Shown here: piece after piece, positions 1 through 9,160 of the stretch
Numbering within the stretch: the stretch's first letter is position 1
Layout of the letters: every line of letters begins with the position of its first letter
Assembly: GCA_013397075.1 (NCBI GenBank)
Contig: VWZS01011036.1
Span: forward strand, 440,111-504,110
DNA: 64,000 nucleotides
Direction: 5' to 3'
Source of the DNA: Rhabdornis inornatus
Taxonomy: Eukaryota; Chordata; Aves; Passeriformes; Rhabdornithidae
The notes under the pieces: generated by a model
Databases searched by the model: none
Seen by the model: only the letters and a program-made list of their open reading frames with translations
What the model was told of the DNA's origin: nothing
Translations under genes and position numbers: made by a program

Positions 1-420
1 CCAGAGTACTGTTAGTTTAGCAACTACTGTTTGGTCCATAGGAAGGAAACAAAATATTTCTCCTTTCAATTAAACAAATAGTCAACAATATGGCAAAGTG
101 GGTAGGTGCTTGCTTGATTTCAGCTTGGTTTGAATGTAATTGATCTTTAAAGCACCTATACTCGTGGACTCTCCAGAGTCCTTTGTAGTTTTTCACACAA
201 GCTTTCATCTTTGACAGCCCATCCTTTCATAAATGGCAAGTCTGCATAATGAAACTGTGCTTTTTTCAATTAAAAATTTCAATGAGCCTTTAAAAGAAAG
301 AAAAATTACTTTAATTACAGAACTGAAGTTTCAAGATACTATCTCTATTACACAAAACTATAGTAACTTGTCTTGGGTTGTAATGCAGGATGTGACCAAA
401 GTATGTGTTCTATCACCATC
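1..420. other. No gene seen, AT-rich flank
   Basis: I see no gene, RNA or recognisable repeat here. The short open frames on both strands lack splice context, family motifs or codon bias that would support coding. Confidence 0.5.
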
Positions 421-1022
421 TGTTGAAACCAGGTGAGGCAGTGATCTTTATCTCTGGAGGGGGATATTTTCTGTTAATGGGCCATCCAGTCCCGCTGCAT
501 GACTGATAAAATTACATCATCCCATTGTGAGATGCTCCACCCAGGAGGAGGAGTCAAGCATTTCCTACCTAGATAAAAGCTGAGATTTGGAACATCAGAG
601 CAGCCTTTTTCCACTGGATTACGGAAGAAAACCAGACCCTTCTACATGATCACGAGACCTTTGGAGGAAAATGGGCACCCTTCTACAGGACCACTGCTTC
701 AACAGAACCACATCTGTCACTCCAGCAGGACTGCAGCCACCACTTAATCAGACTGCTACCAACACCCTGACTGATGGGGTGTCAGGTTGTATTCTGACTC
801 TGTCAGTGTTTTGGGGTTTTTTTTTTGTTTTGTTGTTTTCTTTATTACTGTATTTTTATTTTAATTTTCCTAGTAAAGAACTGTTATTCCAATTCCCATA
901 TCTTTGCCTGAGAGCTCCTTAATTTCAAAATTATAATAATTTGGAGGGAGGGGGTTTACATTGTCCATTTCAAGATAGGCTCCTGCCTTTCTTAACAAAC
1001 GCCTGTCTTTCAAACCAAGACA
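421..1022 (+). repeat. Solo LTR of an avian endogenous retrovirus
   Basis: This block resembles an LTR family I recognise as common in songbird genomes, recalled from memory and not searched. It starts TGTTGAAACC and ends CAAGACA, giving the TG...CA termini of an LTR. A promoter-like GATAAAAG lies at about 573, and a polyadenylation-like AGTAAA sits near 871 after a T-rich stretch. An 83-codon frame at 671-922 lies wholly inside it and is not a gene. I see no convincing target-site duplication, so the ends could be off by several bases. No internal retroviral sequence is attached, so this is a solo LTR. Confidence 0.7.
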
Positions 1023-2100
1023 TAACTAATGCTTATTGCTAAGTATTATTATTTATAACATAAGTCAACTAACACATTTTTAAACAACATTTAACAGTTT
1101 AAGCATTCAATAACTTTGTGGTTAAGAGTGAAGAAAGATCAAAGTGAATGCTGAAATCGAATGTATTTTTATTAAATTGCAGCCCATAACCTTAGTACAC
1201 ATTCTGTCATTCTTTCTGTTAAGAACTATTTAAAATATTAGCTGCAGTTGCCTTCTTTCAAGCATGAGCTTGAGTACAATGGAAGCTCTCTTTGAACATC
1301 CCTCAAAATCAAAAGCAGGAAGAAAATTCATTTATAAATAAAATGCAGAGGGGTTCAGCATTCAGTGCTGCAATTTCTAATTAATATAATTCTCATAAAC
1401 TCTGCTGTAAAATTCAGTGATCAGAAGGATGTTTTTATCTGTTCCATCTCCAAGGTACATGTGCCTGTTGCTCACTCTGCTGAAGCAGCAGCTTAATTAG
1501 AAGCTTCTGGATTTGGATGTACTGAGGCCTTTTTCAAAGTTGGGCAGTTATTCCTCAATAATTAAGAGGCAGGAATTGATCTCTCTCTATTCCACTTCTT
1601 ATCTGAAGAAACTTGCTGATGTGGTAACTCTTCATTTTATTTCCTATCACTGATTAACTTTTGAAGTCCAAAATTTTAAAACTACCCAAAGGAATCCTAT
1701 AATTTCCAGCTCTCCCTTTAAATGCACTGGGAGATGACAGAAGAAGTAGTCTACAGGGACTCATCCCTATCAGAACAACTTACTAAGTCAGAGTGCTTTG
1801 AAGCAGGATGGCAAGCTATTTTCAAAACTTCAGCTCCTCCATTTTACAGCAAATTGTCCTGTACCACATGACAGCTGGCAGTCCTTTGTAGGAAATGTTA
1901 CAAGAGAAAATGTTTGACCTTCACTTATAACACTTCATTATATTATTGTATTTAGCATTTGTAACTTACTTTACAGAAAAATAAGAGCCAGATCTGGGAC
2001 ACAAAACTACATAGTGCTGATATCCCACAAGGATAATATTCCCTAATCTCCTGGATGCTTGTTTCCAACTGATTTTTGCGTATTGTGAATACTTGTGACC

Positions 2101-2135
<35 letters not shown>

Positions 2136-3162
2136 GTTCAAGACACTGATACTTATCAAGTCTCAGCTTAACCGATCCATTTGAATATTAATGAGGAAGA
2201 AGATGCCTTAGAGGGGAAATACATCAATAATCTATGTGCATGTGGCCACAAAGCCTCCTAGAAAAAATACAGTTGGAGAACACAACCAGAGCTGTTTGCT
2301 TCTCAGTGAGTTCCATTTAGAATTAAAAAGCTCAGTGTTAAACTCCTTAATGTCAGAACACTTTAAGGCTCCTCCATTTAATCAGCTTCTTGAAGCAGAA
2401 ATAGAGCCTTAGAAAAAGTTACCACTTGTCATTGTTTTCCCCTTCCTGTGTGCTCCCTCTTCATGAGAAACCTTTGATTAATGTTTCAGTGCTACTTCCA
2501 CTTTGCCACCAAAAGCAATCTGTACACCTTTTCTCTGGCAACACAGCTCGCAACCAAAGGTCAAACCAGACTGAAAACTGCAACAGAGATTTGGCATCAG
2601 TTCTAATTCAGTTATACAGAATAGTGAAAATACATGGAAATAATCAATGCATACCTGCACTACTCCACTAATATATGGTTGATATGGTTAAGTGTATCAA
2701 TCAATATCTACAAGAAAGTCAAACTGCCATTAAAAAAACAAAATCAGTTTTTCTTCAAAATTATAACATGAAAACCAACTACAAACCTAGGAAAAGAACT
2801 GGTTTTCACCAATTTGCTCTGTGCGGAAAAACTCCTGGATTTCTCTGATCTGTACTGTCCAAGCACCACAGAAGATTCATTCATAATAAACATCTTGAGA
2901 AAAGTGAGTGTATTTTGCCTGGATAGTTTAAATAGCCAAAGTCAAAAGTCAGTATTTCAAAGTTGCTAAATCTGACTTTGAGTTCACTTTTGACGTTTGG
3001 AATATATTTTAGCCGTGAATAAACTGTGAACTTCTGAGGGGTAAAGCCATAAAATATTCCTTCCTTCCCAAAACATAAACTTTTAAATGTTTAATAAGAA
3101 AAATCCACTTGATCTGAACAAAAAAAACTAAACCAAAAAAAAAAAAAAAGCATGCCATTTAC
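1023..3162. other. Gene-free AT-rich stretch with homopolymers
   Basis: No gene is supported. The only structure I see is a long G run at 2103-2134 and an A run at 3135-3149. Short frames at 2426-2671 (plus) and 2478-2660 (minus) overlap on opposite strands and look like chance. Confidence 0.5.
2103..2134. repeat. Poly-G homopolymer (32 G)
   Basis: The plus strand reads 32 consecutive G. Such runs are length-unstable and error-prone in sequencing, so the count is approximate. A G run this long could fold into a G-quadruplex. Confidence 0.95.
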
Positions 3163-3473
3163 TGTGGATACACGGTCTGGGAAAACAGAAGTTTTCCCAG
3201 GAACTTGGAGGAAAACAGAAAGGAAAGAATCTTAAACAATATGCAGCTGGTACTGTTTACAGAATGTGTACCATGAGAACTGTGTTGTTTATAGTGAAAA
3301 CATCTGTGCAAGAGGTGTTGCCCACTCTGACCAATGACCTGTATTCTATTCTTGGTTTAGCAATCTAGTGTATATAAGGGAATGTAGTCTTACAGTAAAG
3401 TGTCCTTCTCCTATCTTGAGACCGTGTTGCTGGGTTTACTTTTGCTGTTCCATAGCTAATCTGATAGCTAACA
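3163..3473 (+). repeat. Probable solo LTR
   Basis: The segment looks like an LTR read on the plus strand. It starts TGTGGATACACGG and has a TATA-like TGTATATAAGG near 3369. An AGTAAAG polyadenylation-like signal lies about 25 bases further on, followed by a GT/T-rich stretch, and the segment ends near CTAACA. A TTTAC pentamer occurs just before the start (3158-3162) and again at 3481-3485, but it does not abut the end I chose, so the boundaries are uncertain. The small frame at 3508-3768 lies beyond it and has no recognisable content. Confidence 0.5.
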
Positions 3474-4237
3474 GCGAAAGTTTACCACTCTTCCCTGTGG
3501 ACTCTCCTTGACCTTAGATTTGCCATTATCATCTTCAGAGAATAAATATAATTGGATGTTCTCCTGCCTCACAGACCTAGAATACACCAGGCAAAAGTGT
3601 GCAGAAAAGCTGCAGGGCTTTGTCAAAGAGATGACACCAGCTCATCTCAAGGGCATTCCACTTAGCTGTAAAAACAAGTTTAAAAAATACTTTCACAGAA
3701 GAACTCAGAAACTTAGTTATAAAACATTCACTAGTGTGTTTGTTGATAGGATTATTATAAGAAGTTAAATACTGTCAACATGCAGAAATGAATGGAGTAT
3801 TTTCATATCATTAAGTGGAAGAAGACAACGCATCACATCACACAGCAAACACTGCATTCAGAAAAAATGTTCAACAAAATATTTAATTAGGGAATAAATT
3901 ACAAATGCTTGAATTACTTGTTTGTGACCTTTCAAGCATTACTTGTTCATTACCATACTACCCTCCAAACTGAGACTAAGCAAATACCAACTGCTCCAAA
4001 ACTTTTTAAACATTACATGTTTTATTAAACATTCCAGTGTTAGGGAATTGCCAAAGCAAAACGGTTTTATTTGGAGAGCAGATTATAGCAATAAAAATTG
4101 ATACAAAATTCAAGTTTGGGGAAGAGTTAGATATATGAGTAGTTTAGCGAACTTGCTAAAGAAATTACTATACATTCAGTATAGGAATTCTGTGCCCTAC
4201 ACAGGGCCTGAATGCCAAATTATTTACTTTCATGTTT
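3474..4237. other. No gene seen
   Basis: AT-rich sequence. An 86-codon plus-strand frame at 3508-3768 has no recognisable domain, no upstream promoter and no obvious splice context. I treat it as chance. Confidence 0.45.
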
Positions 4238-4242
4238 CCATC

Positions 4243-5526
4243 TGTCATGGTTTGACACTGCCACAGCTGGGCAGAGGAAATAAAAAAAATTAATGAAGAG
4301 TTCATGAGTTGAGATAAGGACCGGGAAAAAACACTCCAAGGGCAAAAAAGGCTCGGCTTAGAAGTACAAAGTGAATTTATTGCTAAATAAATTTAGTAAT
4401 AGAGTCAGAGGAAGATCATGAGAAGTAAAATAGGCCCTTAAAAACACCTTTCTTCCTCCAATCCCTCCCTCCTTCCCACCAACAACACAGGGGACAGGGC
4501 ATGGGGGTTTTGGTCAGTTTGTCACCCAAGGTTTTCTTCCACTGCTCAAGGAGAGGAGTCCTTCCCCTGCCATGCGGTCCCTCCCGCAAGAGACAGTTCT
4601 CCATGGACGTCTCCAGCATGGCTCCAATCTCACGAGCAGCAGTCCTGCCAGAACTGCTGCAATGTGAGTCCCTCCTAAAATTGCTGCAACATGAGTCTCT
4701 CACAAAACTGCTGTGGCATTGGTCACTCTTCCATGGGGTGCACTATTCCAAGGACAGGCTGCTCCAGCCTGGAACCAGGGGCCCCTCTCTCCACTAGGTC
4801 TCCCACTGGGTCACAGCCTCCTCCAGGCATCCACCTGCTCTGGCATGGGCACCTTCCCCAGGGACTATGGGTTGATCTCTGCATCCGCCGTGGACCCCCA
4901 TGGTCTGAGAGTGGATCTCTGCATCCCCCTGGATCCCCAAGGGCTGCGGGTGAATTTTTGCATCCCCCATAGATCCCCAAGGGCTGCGGGTGAATTTTTG
5001 CATCCCCCATAGATCCCCACGGGGTGAGAGTGGATCTCCGCATCCCCCATGGATCCCCACAGGCTGAGAGTGGATCTCCGCATCCCCCATGGATCCCCAC
5101 AGGCTGAGAGTGGATCTCCGCATCCCCCATGGATCCCCATGGGCTGCAGGGGCACAACCGCTTCACCATGGTTTTCACCACAGCCTGCAGAGGAATCTCA
5201 GCTCTGGCCCCTGCAGCACCTGCTCCCCCTCTTTCTCCACTGACCTTGGTGTCTCCATGTTGTTTCCCTCACATGTTCTCACCTCCCCCTCTTCTCTAGC
5301 TGGAATTAACACTGCCCCCACTTTGTTTTGATTTTCTTCTCAAATATGCTATCACAGAGGCATTACCAACCTCTCTCATTAGCCCAGCTTTGGCCAGCAG
5401 CATGTCCATCTTCAGAGCCATCAGGGATTGGCTCTGCTGGACATGGTGGAAGCTTCAAGCAGCTTCTCATAGAAGCCACCTCTGTGGCCTCCACTACCAA
5501 AAACCAGGTCATGCAAAACTAACACA
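4243..5526 (-). repeat. ERVL-like LTR, minus strand, with internal minisatellite
   Basis: Read on the minus strand, the element begins TGTGTTAGTTTTGCATGACC and ends TGTCAAACCATGACA, matching a long avian LTR family I recognise from memory. A TATA-like ATATTT lies near 5344 on the opposite strand. The flanks CCATC (4238-4242) and CCTTC (5527-5531) form an imperfect 5-bp target duplication, the length typical of ERVL. About 300 bp downstream of the promoter is occupied by a 40-bp tandem repeat. The many overlapping frames here on both strands are repeat translations, not genes. At about 1.28 kb it is long for an LTR. Confidence 0.75.
4852..5151. repeat. 40-bp minisatellite inside the LTR
   Basis: Seven or so head-to-tail copies of a 40-bp unit with the core GGATCCCCA start at 4892, 4932, 4972, 5012, 5052, 5092 and 5132. 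Two unit types alternate in blocks: one with GGGCTGCGGGTGAATTTTTG (4932 and 4972) and one with a GAGAGTGGATCTC core (the rest). That pattern indicates local duplication. The unit lacks stop codons in all three minus-strand frames, which explains three long overlapping minus-strand open frames. Confidence 0.9.
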
Positions 5527-5531
5527 CCTTC

Positions 5532-5886
5532 TGACACTGTTCTGATGTTTCTTTGTCTTTTCACACTTTTTCAGGCTCGAAAAAAAAAAATCACCATACT
5601 TGACTGGATTCAAGAGGAAGTTGCTGAAAATACGGACAGAACTTTAGGAACATCCAGTATACAATTTTACTCAAAACAGCCTTCCTTATTTAGATTCTCA
5701 AATGAATCATTAGTGCCTCTGTTTAATTTAACCAATTCTGAAACCAACAAAAGGCTCAATTCAGCTCTTAAAAAGCTACTGACCACAATATTGGCACTAA
5801 TTTAAACTAAAACAAACAGAACACAGATTGGGATCCGATTGTAGCAGAGGACAGTCTTTAAAATAATATAGCTCTTGCCCACAACT
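5532..5886. other. Unique spacer with an 86-codon open frame
   Basis: This is the only non-repeat DNA between the minus-strand LTR and the provirus. A plus-strand frame runs 5545-5805. A pyrimidine-rich tract ending TTTTTCAG lies at about 5556-5574, so the frame after it could be an exon beginning GCTCG. I do not recognise the protein, and there is no donor site or partner exon that I can identify. It could equally be chance. Confidence 0.2.
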
Positions 5887-5893
5887 AGGCATC

Positions 5894-6450
5894 TGTGGGA
5901 GTCAGCCTGACCGGTGTTCCAGGCCAGGCAACCATCACTGAAGAAGAGTTGTATCCCAACCCTAGACCGTAGGAAGCATTTAAGTTGTGGTTACCCCAGA
6001 AAAAAGTTCCAAAGAGTTACGGGATTGCCCATGCCTCATTTACTAGTCAATTATCACCACTCCCAAATTCAGAATGTTCTTCCTTCCTTGTATCCCCATT
6101 GGCCCTCGGTGCAATGTTCCACCCAACCTCCCCACTGGACCCTATGTTCCCTTACCCCACCTCTGCACCACCTTCCCCTATACCCACTGGACCCTACCTC
6201 AACTCCCGTATTTATACCCTGGACCTGCCTTCATCCTTGTCTTCAACTACTGGCTCCTAAAGTGACCTTGTCCCCTTGGTTATTGTACTCGGATTTTTGG
6301 GCCTTGTCCCACATTTACTTTCATTATTATTAAAGTGTTTTATGTTGCTAAGCTGTGGTCGTCATACTGTTTTTCTTTTATTTTGCCACTTTCACCCTGA
6401 ATATCTGTGAACCCTAGAAAGGATTGTCAGGAGCACCCTCAACCCTGATA
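5894..6450 (+). repeat. 5' LTR of the provirus
   Basis: It starts TGTGGGAGTC and ends near CCCTGATA, so the terminus is TA and not the usual CA, as in the 3' copy. A TATTTATA box lies at 6209-6216 and an ATTAAA polyadenylation signal at 6329-6334. The proline-rich frames at 5914-6333 are shadows of this LTR. It is about 30 bp shorter than the 3' LTR because of several small indels in U3. Confidence 0.9.
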
Positions 6451-6452
6451 AG

Positions 6453-6472
6453 TGGCACCCGAATCCAGGGAC
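6453..6472 (+). other. Primer-binding site, tRNA-Lys3-like
   Basis: Directly after the 5' LTR is TGGCACCCGAATCCAGGGAC. From memory, the tRNA-Lys3 site of betaretroviruses and lentiviruses is 18 bases. This matches it with one substitution (G to A at base 5) and two extra bases (TC) in the middle. The assignment to Lys is an inference from that similarity. Confidence 0.6.
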
Positions 6473-6745
6473 CTGATATTCAGGGCTCCTGGTCTCGGCA
6501 GTAGGACAGCGTCCCCTGGATTGTGGCTGTGCCAGGGCCTGGTGGAACCATCGGCAGGGAGGGCCCTCGACCGGACACCCGGGAGTTCAGTGAGGACGTC
6601 GACGGGGACACTTGTGGAGTGCAGGTGGGTTTGGGGACGTCAGACATAATATAGCCCTCTTCGCTGCTGTGCTTCAAAATATGGGTCCTAGTCTAGGCTA
6701 GGGGTGTCCTGGCAGCTAATCCCCCTAAGGTGGTGAGAAAAGAAG

Positions 6746-7414
6746 ATGGGTGCTAATAGGTCAAAAGTAGAGAAGAGCATTTAGGGACAATTTAAGTTTA
6801 TCCTGAAAAATCATGACAAAGACTTTTCCAAGAAGGAACTGAAAGTGCTTGTGAGGTGGATCTGTAAGAACTTCCCTGACACCTCAGTTGATGATATGGG
6901 GGACATCAAGTTCTGGGACTCAGTGGGGATCAAGCTCTACCAACTTCCAGTAAAAAGGGACCCCAGTGCACCCTGCATGCTCCCTATTTTCCATCTGATC
7001 CTTGAAACCCTGCACCAATCCAAGCGTCGATTAACTGGCTCGTCAGTTCCTTCTAACCCTGCACCTAACTCAGCTTCAGCCTCCTCCTCTGCTTCAAATC
7101 AGCCTGCTAACTCCACCCCCTCCATCACTGAACAGACCCTGTCAATCGGGCAGCCTACTTCCAGTTTAGGCCACGCCTCTGGAGAACCACCTTGGAAGGC
7201 AGCCACCTTAAATCAAGGTCCACCCTGTGTAACACCTCACAAGATGGCGGCGCCCATGTCCAACATGGCGGCGCCCAGGTCACCCTTACTGGCACTAAGA
7301 GCTGGTAAGAAGGGAAACCCTAGAAATAAAAGGGGGCTCACTGCTGAAGGCAACTCCTCCAAATCATCCTCCTCTTCCAAGGAAGATCTCTGCTGGTCAG
7401 AGACCAGAAAGTGA
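6746..7414 (+). pseudogene. gag remnant: matrix and linker region, in-frame stop
   Basis: The frame opens with ATG-GGT, giving a Met-Gly start suited to N-myristoylation, as in retroviral Gag. A TAG at 6782-6784 breaks it at codon 13. The same frame is then open to the TGA at 7412-7414, a further 200 codons or so. The part after the stop contains a helical, Trp-containing segment followed by a run rich in Ser, Pro, Ala and Asn, which fits a betaretrovirus-like matrix plus linker. Two copies of a short ATGGCGGCGCCCA motif occur near 7242 and 7265. The capsid is not in this frame. The gene is dead unless the stop is an assembly error. Confidence 0.65.
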
Positions 7415-7437
7415 TTAAAAGATCAGCCCTGAGAAAA

Positions 7438-7581
7438 GGTGAATGGGAGCTGGCTTCCAAGCTGCACTTAATGACATCACTATTATCCCCTACCGAACCT
7501 TCTCTGTGGGAGTCAGAGTGGAAAAGACTCTTACTGGAGAATGCCAGGGATGCAACAGAAAATGGCATTACACTTGACTAG
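7438..7581 (+). pseudogene. Capsid-like gag scrap, different frame
   Basis: This frame is offset from the preceding gag frame and ends at a TAG at 7579-7581. It encodes a Trp/Leu-rich stretch with an LWESEWK motif and an ENARDATENG motif, which resembles the part of retroviral capsid preceding the major homology region. The likeness is by eye. It implies a frameshift or small deletion after 7414, and the rest of capsid and nucleocapsid is not visible. I see no zinc knuckles. Confidence 0.4.
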
Positions 7582-7781
7582 GTAGCAGGGGAGGAAATCC
7601 ATCCAGATCAACAAACCAGAGATTTGCAAAAGCCTGTGTTTCAGCACTGAGAGCCTCCTTTAAATACAGCTCTTGCCATTCAGACTTTCTCAAAAAATCT
7701 TGCACTCAACCGAATTGTGCCTGCATCAGTGACCACTGCTCCCAGTTACAGCCACATGGATTTCCAGCAAAATTCTAACCA

Positions 7782-7937
7782 ATGCTGTTATTACCAAAAG
7801 CAAGACATGTTACACCAAGCTGTGTTCAACGTCTGAAAATCAGAGTTCCCAAGTGTCGCCAACAGAGAAGGAAAAGGAAAATCTGTTGTTCTTGCTCTAA
7901 ACAACAGATTAATGTAACTGCAAGTTTTCTGTGCTAA
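7782..7937 (+). other. 51-codon arginine-rich open frame in the env-leader region
   Basis: A plus-strand frame from ATG at 7782 to TAA at 7935-7937 encodes 51 residues. It contains a basic cluster RQQRRKRK followed at once by a Cys-rich ICCSCSK. Betaretroviruses can encode small RNA-export proteins with such basic motifs (Rec of HML-2, Rem of MMTV) from the start of env. The position before the env pieces fits that idea. It is short, inside a rearranged provirus, and could be chance or part of another gene. I assign no function. Confidence 0.3.
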
Positions 7938-8127
7938 CTTAAACAACCGTTCTCCCTGGGAAAAAGCAGCAAAGACAAGCGAGGCAACAACTCAAGCCAA
8001 ATTAGAACTGAGCCACACTTATCCACTGTGTTTCTTGGTCTGAAAACCCTGACAAACTGTTCCTGAGCACCTAGCAGAACAGAAGAGAAGAAAATAGAGA
8101 CCACAAGAAGAAAGATCAAAAGACTAA

Positions 8128-8283
8128 TTGAAGGGACTTTTCAAAATAGGAGTCCTTCCACTGAGACTGTTTGTTGTCACAAGTTTAGCTAAAATTACTA
8201 GTTTTATAATTGTCATTGTTGTGCTAATAGTATTCTGCTGTTCTTTGTTATGTCTCCGGGAATCCCTTTATGAGTTGTCATAA
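8128..8283 (+). pseudogene. env transmembrane-subunit C-terminus, copy 1
   Basis: This frame starts just after a TAA (8125-8127) and stops at TAA 8281-8283. It encodes a GLFK-type motif and then a strongly hydrophobic helix of about 20 residues rich in Ile and Val, followed by CCSLLCL. This is the layout of a retroviral Env membrane anchor with a short tail. It lies upstream of the integrase scrap, the reverse of normal pol-env order. No ectodomain, fusion peptide or immunosuppressive-type region is identifiable. Confidence 0.55.
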
Positions 8284-8432
8284 TCCCTCACTCCCGCACA
8301 GGCCAATCAATAGCTGAAAGAGCCCATGGTTCCCTTAAAAGTCTTTTAGATAAACAGAAAGGGGCAGTAGAGATCTTACCTAACACGGAAAGGTTGAATA
8401 AAGCATTAGATATATTTAATTTAATGAATAAT
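8283..8432 (+). pseudogene. Integrase catalytic-core fragment
   Basis: The plus-strand frame reads GQSIAERAHGSLKSLL and later ERLNKAL. These fit the end of a betaretroviral integrase core, where the glutamate in the (V/A)ER motif (codon 8316-8318) is the third residue of the catalytic D,D,E triad. The two aspartates, the zinc-binding N-terminus and the C-terminal domain are absent. The frame continues without a stop into the env anchor that follows, so a deletion has fused the two pieces in frame. The fragment overlaps the stop codon of the upstream env scrap by one base. Confidence 0.75.
8351..8364 (+). other. Internal copy of the polypurine core
   Basis: TAAACAGAAAGGGG occurs here inside the integrase remnant and again at 8555-8568 in the polypurine tract. 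In this frame it encodes part of DKQKG. It may be a second plus-strand primer site or a coincidence of a conserved Lys-Gln-Lys-Gly stretch. Confidence 0.4.
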
Positions 8433-8651
8433 CCATTTATGAGAACTCGGTTACTTATCTTCATAATTGTTGTTGTTATACTGTTAATTGTTCCTTGTCT
8501 GTTAGGATGTTTTTACAGAGTTCTACAAAAATCCTTCAACTCTATTTTTATAGTTAAACAGAAAGGGGAAGATGTGGGAGTCAGCCTGACTGGTATTCCA
8601 GGCCAGGCAACCATCACTGAAGAAGGGTTGTATCCCAACCCTAGACCGTAG
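8433..8651 (+). pseudogene. env membrane anchor and tail, copy 2, running into the 3' LTR
   Basis: In frame with the integrase scrap, this part encodes a hydrophobic helix (LLIFIIVVVILLIVPCLLG), then an aromatic and basic tail. It crosses the polypurine tract and ends inside the 3' LTR at 8651. The anchor plus tail fits the end of Env. Its sequence differs from the copy at 8128-8283, so it is not a simple recent tandem duplication. Confidence 0.6.
8555..8572 (+). other. 3' polypurine tract
   Basis: TAAACAGAAAGGGGAAGA abuts the TGTGGG of the 3' LTR. A purine run at this position primes plus-strand DNA synthesis in retroviruses. Confidence 0.8.
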
Positions 8652-9160
8652 GAAGCATTTGTTTGAGTTGTGGTGACCCCAGAAAAAGTTCCAAAGAGTT
8701 ATGGGATTGCCCATGTTAATACCTCATTTACTAGTCAATTATCACCACTCCCAAATTCAGAATGTTCTCCCTTCCTTGTATCCCCATTGGCCCTCAGTTG
8801 GTGCAATGTTCCACCCCACCTATCCCATTGGACCCTGCTTCCCCTCATCCCACCTCTGCACCACTGTCCCCTATACCCATTGGACCCTACCTCAACTCCA
8901 TCCCCTCTCCTATCCCGTATTTATACCCTGGACCTGCCTTCATCCTTGTCTTCAACTATTGGCTCCTAAAGTGACCTTGTCCCCTTAGTTATTGTACTCG
9001 GATTTTTGGGCCTTGTCCCACATTAACTTTCATTATTATTAAAGTGTTTTATGTTACTAAGCTGTGGTCGTCATACTGCTTGTCTTTTATTTTGCCACTT
9101 TCACCCTGAATATCTGTGAACCCTAAAAAGGATTGTCGGGGACCACCCTCGATCCTGTTA
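8573..9160 (+). repeat. 3' LTR of the provirus
   Basis: It starts TGTGGGAGTC and ends GATCCTGTTA. The TATA box TATTTATA is at 8918-8925 and ATTAAA at 9038-9043. It aligns along its whole length with the 5' LTR but carries extra bases at about 8659, 8716, 8797 and 8900. The frames at 8670-8988 and 9049-9246 are LTR shadows. Confidence 0.9.

Noticed and set aside
4723..5181. 152-codon minus-strand frame with Gly/Asp/Cys-rich repeats
   Set aside because: It translates the 40-bp minisatellite within an LTR. Other frames of the same strand are equally open, so it is not evidence of a protein.
5914..6333. Proline/histidine/serine-rich frames at 5914-6333 and 8670-8988
   Set aside because: They are the same LTR sequence read twice, with no retroviral gene at this position.
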